Of a stretch of DNA of 64,000 bases, positions 43,393 to 51,481 are shown in pieces (position 1 is the stretch's first letter; every line of letters begins with the position of its first letter). The stretch comes from Bacteroidota bacterium. GTDB taxonomy: Bacteria; Bacteroidota; Bacteroidia; Bacteroidales; FEN-979. The notes beneath the pieces were generated by a model that did no database searches, was not told where the DNA came from, and worked only from the letters and a program-made list of their open reading frames with translations. Made by a program: the position numbers and the translations under genes. The stretch spans positions 186,001 to 250,000 of the forward strand of contig JAPLDJ010000015.1 in NCBI GenBank assembly GCA_026391805.1. Direction: 5' to 3'.

Positions 43393-44769
43393 ATGGCTCT
43401 TAAGAAATCGAAAAAAAAATTCATTATCATCGGCGGGATTGCGCTTCTTATAATCCTGATCATTGTTGTTGTCGCCGTCAAGAACGGCAGAAATGAGGGA
43501 ACAAAGGTCACCGCCGAAAAGGTGGCAAAAAGGACCATCACCCAGACCGTTTCTGCCAACGGAAAGATCCAGCCGGAAAAAGACATTAAGATCAGTCCTT
43601 ATATTTCGGGCGAAGTCGTTGAACTGACCGTAAAAGAAGGAGAACAGGTAAAGGCCGGTGATCTGCTGGCAAAGATCGACCCCGAGATCTATATTTCAGC
43701 TTATGATCAAAGTAATGCTTCCATGAACACCCAGCGCGCCAACGAAGCAAACGCCCGCGCACGGCTTTCCCAGATGAAATCCCAGTATGAGAATTCAAAG
43801 CAAACTTTTGAACGGCAGGAGAAGCTTTTCAAACAGAACGTGATCTCACAGGCAGAATTTGACCAGGCCAAGTCGGCTTTTGAAGTTGCCAAGGCCCAGG
43901 TGGAAGCAGCCGAACAGGACATCAAGGCGTCTGAATTCCAGGTCAAAAGTTCCGAAGCGGGCCTCAAACGGGCCAAGGAAGACCTGACAAGGACAGCCAT
44001 CTTTGCTCCTAACAACGGAACGGTTTCGAAACTCAGTGTTGAAAAGGGAGAAAGGGTCACCGGCGCTTCACAGTTTTCCAGCGGTACCGAGATCATGCGC
44101 ATTGCCAATCTGAACGAGATGGAAGCCCAGGTGGAAGTGAACGAAAACGACATTGTCCGCGTGAAAATGGGCGATACCGCACTGATCGAAGTGGATGCCT
44201 ACCTGAACCGGAAATTCAAAGGCGTTGTGACAGAGATTGCCACTTCGGCCAATTCCACAGGGACCAGCGTTGACCAGGTCACCAATTTTAACGTAAAGAT
44301 CCACATCCTGAAAGATTCGTACAAAGACCTTCTGGATGCCACTCATCCGGATTATTCTCCATTCCGACCAGGGATGTCTACCACCGTAGAGATCCAGACC
44401 GAAACGGCAAAGGATGCGCTCTCGATCCCGATTCAGGCCGTTACCACGAGGGTAGCCAAGGACAGCCTCGACAAGTACAATGCGAAAGCAGTAAAGGAAA
44501 AAAGCGATGGTGATGACCAGATGGAGATCGTCAGTTCGAAAAAGAAGACCGGCGAGATCCAGGAGTGTGTATTTGTGCTGGAAAACGGAATGGCGAAAAA
44601 GGTGAACGTAAAATCCGGCATCCAGGATAATACTTACATCCAGATCCTTTCCGGTTTAAAGGCGGGGCAGGAGGTCATCAGCGGTCCCTATTCGGCCATT
44701 TCGAAGACACTGAAAGACAAGGACAAGGTCAAGAAGGTTGACAAGAAGGATCTGTTTACTGAAAAATAG
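43393..44769 (+). CDS. Efflux periplasmic adaptor (HlyD/MacA-like membrane-fusion protein)
   Basis: 458 residues. N-terminal helix (KFIIIGGIALLIILIIVVVA) anchors the protein; a lipoyl-type half (VSANGKIQPEKDIKISPYIS, VKEGEQVKAGDLLAKIDPE) flanks a coiled-coil hairpin (about 95-190), followed by a beta-barrel (LNEMEAQVEVNENDI). Links an inner-membrane transporter to TolC. The C-terminal 90 residues are Lys/Asp rich. tsaB follows with no gap. Confidence 0.9.
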   Translation: MALKKSKKKFIIIGGIALLIILIIVVVAVKNGRNEGTKVTAEKVAKRTITQTVSANGKIQPEKDIKISPYISGEVVELTVKEGEQVKAGDLLAKIDPEIYISAYDQSNASMNTQRANEANARARLSQMKSQYENSKQTFERQEKLFKQNVISQAEFDQAKSAFEVAKAQVEAAEQDIKASEFQVKSSEAGLKRAKEDLTRTAIFAPNNGTVSKLSVEKGERVTGASQFSSGTEIMRIANLNEMEAQVEVNENDIVRVKMGDTALIEVDAYLNRKFKGVVTEIATSANSTGTSVDQVTNFNVKIHILKDSYKDLLDATHPDYSPFRPGMSTTVEIQTETAKDALSIPIQAVTTRVAKDSLDKYNAKAVKEKSDGDDQMEIVSSKKKTGEIQECVFVLENGMAKKVNVKSGIQDNTYIQILSGLKAGQEVISGPYSAISKTLKDKDKVKKVDKKDLFTEK

Positions 44770-45516
44770 TTGCCCCTCATACTCCATATCGAAACGGCCA
44801 CGCCGGTCTGTTCCGTGGCATTATCACGCGATGGCCGGGTGCTGGGCCTGAAAGAGACCAGCGAGAAGAACAGCCATTCTTCCGTACTTACTGTTTTTAT
44901 CCGGGATATTATCAACTCTGCAGGAGTTTCATTTTCCGATCTTGACGCGGTTGCTGTCAGCGAAGGGCCCGGTTCGTATACCGGTCTGCGCATTGGCGTA
45001 GCAACGGTGAAAGGCCTTTGCTATGCTATTGAGAAACCATTGATCGGGATACCGACGTTGCAGGCGATGGCTGTGGGGATGACGGAGGTCGGAGGTCGGA
45101 GGTCAGAGGTCAGAAATCGGACTTCAGACCTCAGACATCAGACCTCAGATATCGGACTTCTGATCTGCCCGATGATTGATGCACGGAGGATGGAGGTTTT
45201 TTCTGCATTGTATGAGGAGAGGGGTAAGGAAGTTCGTGAAACCCGGGCCGAGATCATTGACGAAAATTCCTTTTCAGCGTACCTTGAGAAAAACAGGATC
45301 CTGTTTGCCGGCGACGGGGCAATGAAATGCAAATCCATCCTGGAGCATCATCCGCATGCCGTTTTTGCCGAAGATTTCCAGCCTTCCGCGAAATTCATGA
45401 TCGCCCTTTCCGAAGAAAAATACTCCCAAAAGAAATTCGAGGACCTGGCCTATTTCGAACCCTATTACCTGAAGGACTTTGTGGCGGGGAAGCCGAGGGT
45501 TAAGGGATTGAAATAG
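44770..45516 (+). CDS. tsaB: tRNA t6A biosynthesis protein TsaB
   Basis: 248 residues; starts with TTG immediately after the preceding stop, since LILHIETATPVCSVAL is the family's first strand. TsaB is the ASKHA-fold partner of TsaD in making t6A37 on tRNA. Conserved: EGPGSYTGLRIGVATVKGLCYA and CPMIDARRMEVFSALY. Between these, residues ~105-132 (TEVGGRRSEVRNRTSDLRHQ...) are encoded by a 12-unit heptamer array that adds 28 codons in frame. The stop sits at the start of another array. Confidence 0.88.
   Translation: MPLILHIETATPVCSVALSRDGRVLGLKETSEKNSHSSVLTVFIRDIINSAGVSFSDLDAVAVSEGPGSYTGLRIGVATVKGLCYAIEKPLIGIPTLQAMAVGMTEVGGRRSEVRNRTSDLRHQTSDIGLLICPMIDARRMEVFSALYEERGKEVRETRAEIIDENSFSAYLEKNRILFAGDGAMKCKSILEHHPHAVFAEDFQPSAKFMIALSEEKYSQKKFEDLAYFEPYYLKDFVAGKPRVKGLK
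45081..45164. repeat. Twelve-unit heptamer array inside tsaB
   Basis: Twelve 7-base units, 84 bases: gacggag, gtcggag (twice), gtcagag, gtcagaa, atcggac, ttcagac, ctcagac, atcagac, ctcagat, atcggac, ttctgat. 84 = 4 x 21, so the reading frame is kept. The longest array in the window. Confidence 0.9.
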
Positions 45517-45564
45517 TGAAAAGCGAAAAGCGAAGTAGCGAAATTGGTTATCGCTTTTCTTTTT
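45515..45564 (+). terminator. Terminator after tsaB, built from a heptamer array
   Basis: Units agtgaaa, agcgaaa, agcgaag (45515-45535) begin in the tsaB stop codon. The stem gaaaagcga (45525-45533) pairs with tcgcttttc (45551-45559) and is followed by tttttccc, giving an intrinsic terminator. Confidence 0.7.
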
Positions 45565-45577
45565 CCCAATTGAGTTG

Positions 45578-45585
45578 TACTTTTG
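45578..45585 (+). promoter_or_regulatory. -7 element before ispG
   Basis: TACTTTTG fits TAnnTTTG; 55 bases before the ispG ATG. The -33 region lacks a clear TTG. Confidence 0.45.
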
Positions 45586-45592
45586 AATCAAA

Positions 45593-45632
45593 ATTCTGAC
45601 TCTGTGACTTTGTCACTTTGTTACTCTGTTAC
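45593..45632. repeat. Octamer array in ispG leader
   Basis: Five 8-base units attctgac, tctgtgac, tttgtcac, tttgttac, tctgttac end 8 bases before the ispG start codon, so they would be in its 5' untranslated region. Confidence 0.8.
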
Positions 45633-45640
45633 TGAAAACA

Positions 45641-46828
45641 ATGATCCCAACCCGCTTCACAACACGTGTCGTAAACATCGGCGACGTTCCCCTCGGAGGG
45701 AACAATCCCATCCGGGTGCAGTCGATGACCAGCACGGATACGATGGATACAAACGCCACGGTGGAACAGGCCATCCGGATGATCGAAGCAGGATGCGAAT
45801 ATGTGCGGATCGCCGTACCGGGGATCAGAGAAGCGGAAAACCTGAAGAATATTAAACGTGAACTCCGGAAAAGAGGATTTAAAACGCCACTGATCGCGGA
45901 TGTTCATTTTAACCCGAAGATTGCTGAAGTTGCTGCTGCACTGGTAGAGAAAGTGAGGATCAATCCGGGAAACTATATCAAAAGCGCAAAGCGCTATGCG
46001 CAAAGCGCTATGCGCAAAGCGCAAAGCGAAGAACCGTTTGAGATCGAACAAATACACGAAAGGATAGGGCCGCTGCTGAAGATCTGCAGGGATCATGGAA
46101 CGGCGCTGAGGATCGGGACAAACCATGGTTCATTATCAGAGCGGATCATGGAGCGGTTTGGCGATACGCCGCAGGGAATGGTGGAATCGGCGCTGGAGTA
46201 TGTGCGGATCTGCGAAGGTCACGATTTTCAAAATATCGTCCTCGCCCTGAAAGCCAGCAACGTGAAGGTGATGATCGCTGCAAACCGCCTGCTGGTGGAA
46301 CGCATGAAGGAGGAGGGGATGAATTACCCCATTCATCTTGGCGTTACCGAAGCCGGTTCGGGCGAGGACGGCCGCATCAAATCCGCCATCGGCATCGGAA
46401 GCCTCCTTGCTGACGGTATCGGTGATACGATCCGGGTTTCGATCACCGAAGATCCGGAATTTGAGATTCCTGTTGCTTATGGCATCCTCCAGGCAGCGGG
46501 CGCCCGCATTACACGAACGGAATTCATTGCCTGCCCGTCCTGTGCAAGAACCTTGTTCAACATCCAGGAAACCCTTGAAAGGATAAAAAGCCGTACCGGA
46601 CACCTCACCGGATTAAAGATCGCTGTGATGGGTTGCATCGTGAACGGCCCGGGGGAAATGGCCGATGCCGATTACGGCTATGTCGGAGCCGGCAAAGGAA
46701 AGGTGATGCTTTACAAAGGCCGGGAGGTGGTGAAGAAGAATGTTGATGAATCCGTTGCAGTTGAAGAACTGATAAATCTGATTAAAGAGAGTGGTGATTG
46801 GAGAGAAACTGGTGAACTGGTGAATTAG
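45641..46828 (+). CDS. ispG: 4-hydroxy-3-methylbut-2-enyl-diphosphate synthase (short form)
   Basis: 395 residues. Makes HMBPP in the MEP isoprenoid pathway using a [4Fe-4S] cluster. TIM-barrel half (VQSMTSTDTMDTNATVEQ, LHLGVTEAG-like IHLGVTEAGSGEDGRIKSAIG) and C-terminal cluster half (ACPSCARTLFN, MGCIVNGPGEMADADYG). The sequence resembles the long IspG of Bacteroidetes and chlamydiae, yet the ~200-residue middle domain of that type is missing. Residues ~115-128 (SAKRYAQSAMRKAQ) come from an in-frame heptamer array, and the last codons and stop lie in an octamer array. Confidence 0.9.
   Translation: MIPTRFTTRVVNIGDVPLGGNNPIRVQSMTSTDTMDTNATVEQAIRMIEAGCEYVRIAVPGIREAENLKNIKRELRKRGFKTPLIADVHFNPKIAEVAAALVEKVRINPGNYIKSAKRYAQSAMRKAQSEEPFEIEQIHERIGPLLKICRDHGTALRIGTNHGSLSERIMERFGDTPQGMVESALEYVRICEGHDFQNIVLALKASNVKVMIAANRLLVERMKEEGMNYPIHLGVTEAGSGEDGRIKSAIGIGSLLADGIGDTIRVSITEDPEFEIPVAYGILQAAGARITRTEFIACPSCARTLFNIQETLERIKSRTGHLTGLKIAVMGCIVNGPGEMADADYGYVGAGKGKVMLYKGREVVKKNVDESVAVEELINLIKESGDWRETGELVN
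45984..46025. repeat. Heptamer array inside ispG
   Basis: Six units gcgcaaa, gcgctat, gcgcaaa, gcgctat, gcgcaaa, gcgcaaa (42 bases = 14 codons) plus a partial seventh (gcgaaga). In frame, within a loop after the conserved VRINPGN. Confidence 0.88.
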
Positions 46829-46915
46829 TGAACTGGCGAGTTTTTATAAGAAATATTCTTTTTACCGAATTAATAAAATTAACTCACTAATTCACCAGTT
46901 CACCAGTTCGCCAGT
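46808..46915. repeat. Inverted pair of octamer arrays between ispG and the lipid kinase gene
   Basis: Left: actggtga, actggtga, attagtga, actggcga (46808-46839). Right: tcactaat, tcaccagt, tcaccagt, tcgccagt (46884-46915). 46808-46831 is the exact complement of 46884-46907 (24 bp), so the region can fold into a long hairpin. The ispG stop is inside the left array and the convergent gene's stop starts at the last base of the right one. Confidence 0.85.
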
Positions 46916-47871
46916 TATTTGACATTTCCCGTAACAACCTTTAGGCTCCTCGGTAAAATTTCGAAGTTAAGTGGCGAATGTCCGAGTGATTCGCCGTCGG
47001 CTTCGAGGTATATTTTTCCGGCAGACCTTATCCTGATCGACTTTCCCCGGAAGGTGCTGACAAAGGGCAGATCAACAAGGGTTCCGTCATAAAGCTTGTT
47101 TGCATACCGGATCACCATCCATTTCGGGGCTTTTTTTATCAAGGTAACATCGAACAATCCGTCGTCTGGAACCGCTCCCGGAACCTGCTTCATCCCTCCG
47201 CCGTTATACATGCAGATCCCGACATTCATTGAAAAGATCTCCCCGCTGAAAACCTGTTCGCCGTCAACCTCAATTACTGCATCCACAAATTTGTACTGGA
47301 AAAGGCCTGAAAAAACAAAAAACAGGTAGGTCAGCGGCCCGCCCCTTCCTTTTTCCTTGGAGAGGTTGGTCTTTTTCGCCACCAGGGCATCATACCCCAT
47401 TCCCGCAATGTTGATGAAAAAACGCTTAAACGGTTCATTATTCCTGTAATAACCGATCTCCCCGACATCCTGAAAAACCGTTTTTTCTTCTTTAAGGATC
47501 CCGATGGCTTCCTTGTAACCGAAGGGAATCCCGAAGGTCCTGCACCAGTCGTTGCCGGTCCCGACGGGGATCATGCCCAGCGTGATCTCTGAAGGGGGGA
47601 CATGCGTCTGCAGGAAAATACCGTTTACCACTTCGTTCATGGTTCCGTCACCGCCTACAACTGCAATTTTCCGGTAACCTTCATCGATGAATTCTCCCAC
47701 CAGAGTGTTGGCATGGTTCCGATGTTCTGTCAGCACACAAAGATGATTGATGCCTGCGGCATCGAGGTGACGGGAGATCTGCGGCCAGTCTTTCGCCCCT
47801 TTCCTGACGCCGGCATTCGGGTTGACGATGATCAGCCACTTGTCAGGAGGAATGGATGGTTGGTTGGTCAT
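46915..47871 (-). CDS. Diacylglycerol/sphingosine kinase-family lipid kinase (YegS-like)
   Basis: 318 residues from the ATG at 47871, eight bases after the flavin oxidoreductase stop; the longer frame overlaps that gene. N-terminal WLIIVNPNAG and GGDGTMNEVVNGI are the nucleotide-binding signatures of the DAGK catalytic domain; GMIPVGTGNDWCRTFG is also diagnostic. Phosphorylates a membrane lipid or sphingoid base; Bacteroidetes make sphingolipids, so the latter is possible. Confidence 0.87.
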   Translation of the reverse strand: MTNQPSIPPDKWLIIVNPNAGVRKGAKDWPQISRHLDAAGINHLCVLTEHRNHANTLVGEFIDEGYRKIAVVGGDGTMNEVVNGIFLQTHVPPSEITLGMIPVGTGNDWCRTFGIPFGYKEAIGILKEEKTVFQDVGEIGYYRNNEPFKRFFINIAGMGYDALVAKKTNLSKEKGRGGPLTYLFFVFSGLFQYKFVDAVIEVDGEQVFSGEIFSMNVGICMYNGGGMKQVPGAVPDDGLFDVTLIKKAPKWMVIRYANKLYDGTLVDLPFVSTFRGKSIRIRSAGKIYLEADGESLGHSPLNFEILPRSLKVVTGNVK

Positions 47872-47879
47872 GGGATGTG

Positions 47880-48959
47880 TTATTTCCCTTCCCTGGCAGC
47901 GATCCTGAACTCCTGTTTCAGCTCGGAAAAGATCTCCTGGATGGACTGGATCTTTGTTGCCCTGAAGGCATTGCTTCCGCAAAAGGCATAGCCGCCTGCA
48001 AGGTTCCCTTTAAAAGCGTTGAACAACGCAGTGATAATGCAATAGGGGCTGGAGGAGATGTCGCAGGTTTTGATGCACTGGAAGGGACAGCTGATCGGGA
48101 TCTTTTTTCCCTGTTTGACCTTTTCAAGGAAATTGTTAATGATAGCTCTTCCGGGCATGCCCACCGGGCTTTTTATGATCTCGATATCTTTTTCTTCCGA
48201 TTTGATGTAGGCTTCCTTGAATTCAACGGCTGCATCACATTCATCAGAAGTGACAAACCGGGTTCCCATTTGCACGGCATCTGCGCCAAGCTGCATGATC
48301 TTATAGATATCTTCCCCGGTATAGATACCCCCGGCTGCAATAACGGGAATTTTCACACCGTGTTCTGCTTCTATCGGGCGCACTACCTCGCATACTTCTT
48401 TTACAAGGTTTTCGAGGCAATAATGTTCATCAAAGATATTGTCGGGTTTAAATCCAAGGTGACCGCCGGCTTTCGGGCCTTCTACCACGATGGCATCGGG
48501 AAAGCAGTTGTAGGTAGATTTCCATTTCTGGCAGATCAGACTTGCGGCGCGGCCGGATGAGACGATCGGTACCAGCTTGGTCCCGTTTGGATCTTTGCGG
48601 TATGAGGGAAGGTCCAGGGGAAGTCCGGCACCCGTAAAAAGAATGTCTACCTTTTCCTGGATGGAGGTTTTGACCATATCGGCAAAATTTGACATGGCCA
48701 CCATTACGTTTACGCCGATGATCCCTTTGGTCTTCTCACGGGCTTTGGCAATCTCCTGTTTCAATCCGAAAATGCTGGCCTCAGGAAAATCGTGGGAATG
48801 CGAACGGTACAGCAACCCAAGCCCGGCGCTTGAAATAACACCAACACTGCCTTCATTGGCTACAGCTCCTGCTAACCCTGACAGTGAAACGCCAACCCCC
48901 ATTCCTCCCTGGATGATGGGTAACTTTACTACCAGGTTTCCTATATGCAATTCTCTCAT
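47880..48959 (-). CDS. NAD(P)H-dependent flavin oxidoreductase (nitronate monooxygenase-like)
   Basis: 359 residues from the ATG at 48959, with Shine-Dalgarno AGGAG six bases upstream (the longer frame uses TTG). TIM-barrel FMN protein: PIIQGGMGVGVS, EGPKAGGHLGF, IPVIAAGGIYTGEDI and GADAVQMGTRF. Typical of the YrpB/2-nitropropane dioxygenase group (or FabK-like). The C-terminal third (CPFQCIKTCD, ISSSPYCIITAL) holds several Cys. Substrate unknown. Confidence 0.85.
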   Translation of the reverse strand: MRELHIGNLVVKLPIIQGGMGVGVSLSGLAGAVANEGSVGVISSAGLGLLYRSHSHDFPEASIFGLKQEIAKAREKTKGIIGVNVMVAMSNFADMVKTSIQEKVDILFTGAGLPLDLPSYRKDPNGTKLVPIVSSGRAASLICQKWKSTYNCFPDAIVVEGPKAGGHLGFKPDNIFDEHYCLENLVKEVCEVVRPIEAEHGVKIPVIAAGGIYTGEDIYKIMQLGADAVQMGTRFVTSDECDAAVEFKEAYIKSEEKDIEIIKSPVGMPGRAIINNFLEKVKQGKKIPISCPFQCIKTCDISSSPYCIITALFNAFKGNLAGGYAFCGSNAFRATKIQSIQEIFSELKQEFRIAAREGK

Positions 48960-48989
48960 AGCCAACTCCTAAAATGTCATTTTACGCTG

Positions 48990-48997
48990 CAAAGGTA
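48990..48997 (-). promoter_or_regulatory. -7 element for the flavin oxidoreductase/lipid kinase operon
   Basis: TACCTTTG on the minus strand, 30 bases before the ATG at 48959. No clear -33. Confidence 0.45.
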
Positions 48998-49156
48998 CGT
49001 TTTCTTTACATTAATCATCATATATATATGGTTTTATATTTTTATTTTATAAATATGATCCGGATTTACATTGAAATTTTAAGATTATCTTTGTCTCTCC
49101 TGATGGTTGTTACAGCGTTGCAGTTCAGGTTTTCTTAAATCGCCAAAAAAGCTCCG

Positions 49157-49798
49157 ATGGTAAAAAAACTGATACATTTTCTGATCAACTATTTGTTCAT
49201 TTTTCTTTTTTTTACAGGAATTTATTCCGTTCCTGCCCAGAATTCAAAGGAACGGTCGGATTTTCAGTACTTCAATAAAACTGAGTTCAGCATTGGCCTT
49301 GGTTTCGGATCCTTCAAGACAGATATCGATTCAAACGGTTATCAGCATAAGGTCAAGAACGACCAGATCATCTTTTCCTTTCAGACCATTAACGGGGTTT
49401 CCATCTCTAAAAGGTTCGGACTCGGAATAGGCATTGGCGCCGAGTTCTGGCAGCACGGCATGTTCTACCCTCTTTTTGCACACATCTATTATGATTTCAA
49501 GAAGGAACAAAACACGCCGTTTGCCTTCATGAACATTGGGAAAGCGTTCGGTACGCGCGACAGCACCCACTATTATAATAAAGGTACGGGTGGAACTCTT
49601 TTCAGCATCGGGGCCGGGTACAAGATGAAGGTGGGCAAGCGTTTCAAGTTTGAATATGCCCTTTTCTACCGTTACCAGGCGATCCTTTCAACCTATCAGA
49701 CAGAATACGTTTCCAAAGGGACCGTGCACTACAGCACAACTGATTATAAAGTCCCCTATCATTTCGGTGGATTCAGGATCGCCATCATCTTCCAGTAG
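49157..49798 (+). CDS. Predicted outer-membrane beta-barrel protein
   Basis: 213 residues with a signal peptide (hydrophobic 8-24, cut near VPAQ). The rest alternates hydrophobic and polar residues (FSIGLGFGSFK, FGLGIGIGAEFW, FSIGAGYKMKVGKRFKFEYALFYRY) and ends in a strand FRIAIIFQ with terminal aromatic context, like small 8-stranded barrels. Function unknown. A TATCTTTG -7 motif is at 49086-49093. Confidence 0.65.
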   Translation: MVKKLIHFLINYLFIFLFFTGIYSVPAQNSKERSDFQYFNKTEFSIGLGFGSFKTDIDSNGYQHKVKNDQIIFSFQTINGVSISKRFGLGIGIGAEFWQHGMFYPLFAHIYYDFKKEQNTPFAFMNIGKAFGTRDSTHYYNKGTGGTLFSIGAGYKMKVGKRFKFEYALFYRYQAILSTYQTEYVSKGTVHYSTTDYKVPYHFGGFRIAIIFQ

Positions 49799-49806
49799 AA
49801 TTCCCA

Positions 49807-51477
49807 TCAGATCCTGTCTTCTTCCTTCTTCCCGAAAAGAAATAAAGAATAGAAAAGGGCAAAGAAGGTTACCCCGAATTGTGATTCAATGGTGTCTTCA
49901 GGGATCATCGAAAGCATGGCGATGATAAAAAAGACGAGGAAGAAAAAGTCCCTGAATTTACCCAGGGCGAGCGGGGGATAGAGGATCGCAAACAGGAACC
50001 AGAGGAGGCCGAAGATCCCGAAGGCCACGAAGATCGAGAGGAACTGGTTGTGCGACCGCCAGCGCTGATCGGGCGCCAGTTTTGAGTTCATCTTCTCATA
50101 TTCCTGCTGAAAGGCCTCATTCATATCGCCGGTGCCGACGCCGATCAGCCAGTTGTCCTCGATCAAACCCAGGGAAGCTTTCCAGAATTCATACCGCTGC
50201 ATCAGGCTGGAACCGGTAGGATCACCGGTCTTACGGTATTCATCGATCCCCCAGAGCAGTTCATAAACCTGCCCCCGGATGCTGAATTTCTCTGTAAAAA
50301 CCACGTTGGCTATGCCTTTTTCGACGGCCCTGACCTCTTCGTCCGAAAGCGCATTCACTCCGTCTGCATCTTTCCGCAGTCCTTTTGATGCCAGGAACCT
50401 GACCAGTGTATTCACGATCTCCTGGTTTTTCATATCCCGGCCATGGAAAGGGATCGCACTCCGCCTTTTCCAGACCTCCATCATCTCATCATTCTGGATA
50501 TAAATATAAACGTAGGTGCCATTCTCTGCCAGTTTATTTTCGGTATTGTGCTCGTACGGATTACCACGGGGCGAAACCTTCTCGAGTTTTGTGATATCGA
50601 CCGGGTTTACATGGTAATAATCCTTTACAATCCTGTAGATATAGATTCCGGTGACCGCAACCGAAATCAGAAGGAAGGCCGTCAGAATCACTTTCAGCCA
50701 GGGTTTCCGGCTGCGGAACAGGAGGATCCCGACCAGGATGAACAGCGTAAGGCCGGTAATGGTAATACCGGTGGCAGAGCGGGCCAGGATAAGGTAAACA
50801 AGCAGCCATGCAACCACAATGCCGAAGACGGTTTTCAGGATGACGGATGGTAACATCCTCCGCCTGAACAGGTAATAACCAAGAACAAACACGACAAGGC
50901 TGATGTTCAGCGCAACAAGGATATGGGAGATCGAACGTGAGATCTGGCGGATATCGATGAAGTGGCCGCCAAAGAGGTTCCAGGAGTTGATCAGTGTGCG
51001 GACCAGGACCGTGGCGGCAAACAGGAGCATGAATCCGTTGAAATACCGGCGGTTGAAGGGAGCGGCTGTGGAGATGAACAACGGCAGGAGGAACAACGGG
51101 AGCTTTGTCCGCAGATCCTTAAGGGCATAATTATAATCTGTCGTAAAGATGACCCCCACAACATGCAACACAAGGATCGAACTGAAGATCATAGCCGGCC
51201 GGTTGTTGATGAAACACCGTATCCCCTTCCATGTGCTGGTCAGTAGCAGGGAAAAGCTGAAAGGGAGCGACAGGGTTATGCATTTCCACAACGGATTTTT
51301 ACGGAAGAATTCAAGCCACCGGCCGGTATCGTAGCGGGTCATGACGAATGTCCCGGCCAGCCAGAACTGGGCAAGGCTGAGCATGATCTTCGAGTGCGGC
51401 AGGAAGATGATCATGACCGCGAGCCCGAAGATGTAGTTGGCCCGTACCAATTGCTTAAAAAACGTTCCCTGTATCAT
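49807..51477 (-). CDS. O-antigen ligase/polymerase family membrane protein
   Basis: 556 residues with about 12 helices, of the Wzy/WaaL type. The large periplasmic loop (about 290-435) has the family's features: GRGFRWEFW-like motif region reads LMQRYEFWKASLGLIEDNWL followed by IGVGTGDMNEAF and RSHNQFLSIFVAFGIFGLL (conserved H). It joins O-polysaccharide to lipid or polymerises it. Last gene of a four-gene operon of sugar enzymes. Confidence 0.8.
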   Translation of the reverse strand: MIQGTFFKQLVRANYIFGLAVMIIFLPHSKIMLSLAQFWLAGTFVMTRYDTGRWLEFFRKNPLWKCITLSLPFSFSLLLTSTWKGIRCFINNRPAMIFSSILVLHVVGVIFTTDYNYALKDLRTKLPLFLLPLFISTAAPFNRRYFNGFMLLFAATVLVRTLINSWNLFGGHFIDIRQISRSISHILVALNISLVVFVLGYYLFRRRMLPSVILKTVFGIVVAWLLVYLILARSATGITITGLTLFILVGILLFRSRKPWLKVILTAFLLISVAVTGIYIYRIVKDYYHVNPVDITKLEKVSPRGNPYEHNTENKLAENGTYVYIYIQNDEMMEVWKRRSAIPFHGRDMKNQEIVNTLVRFLASKGLRKDADGVNALSDEEVRAVEKGIANVVFTEKFSIRGQVYELLWGIDEYRKTGDPTGSSLMQRYEFWKASLGLIEDNWLIGVGTGDMNEAFQQEYEKMNSKLAPDQRWRSHNQFLSIFVAFGIFGLLWFLFAILYPPLALGKFRDFFFLVFFIIAMLSMIPEDTIESQFGVTFFALFYSLFLFGKKEEDRI

Positions 51478-51481
51478 GTTG

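Noticed and set aside
45081-45164. Possible CRISPR-like array in tsaB
   Set aside because: Units are 7 bases and contiguous without spacers, lie in an open gene, and no cas genes are present.
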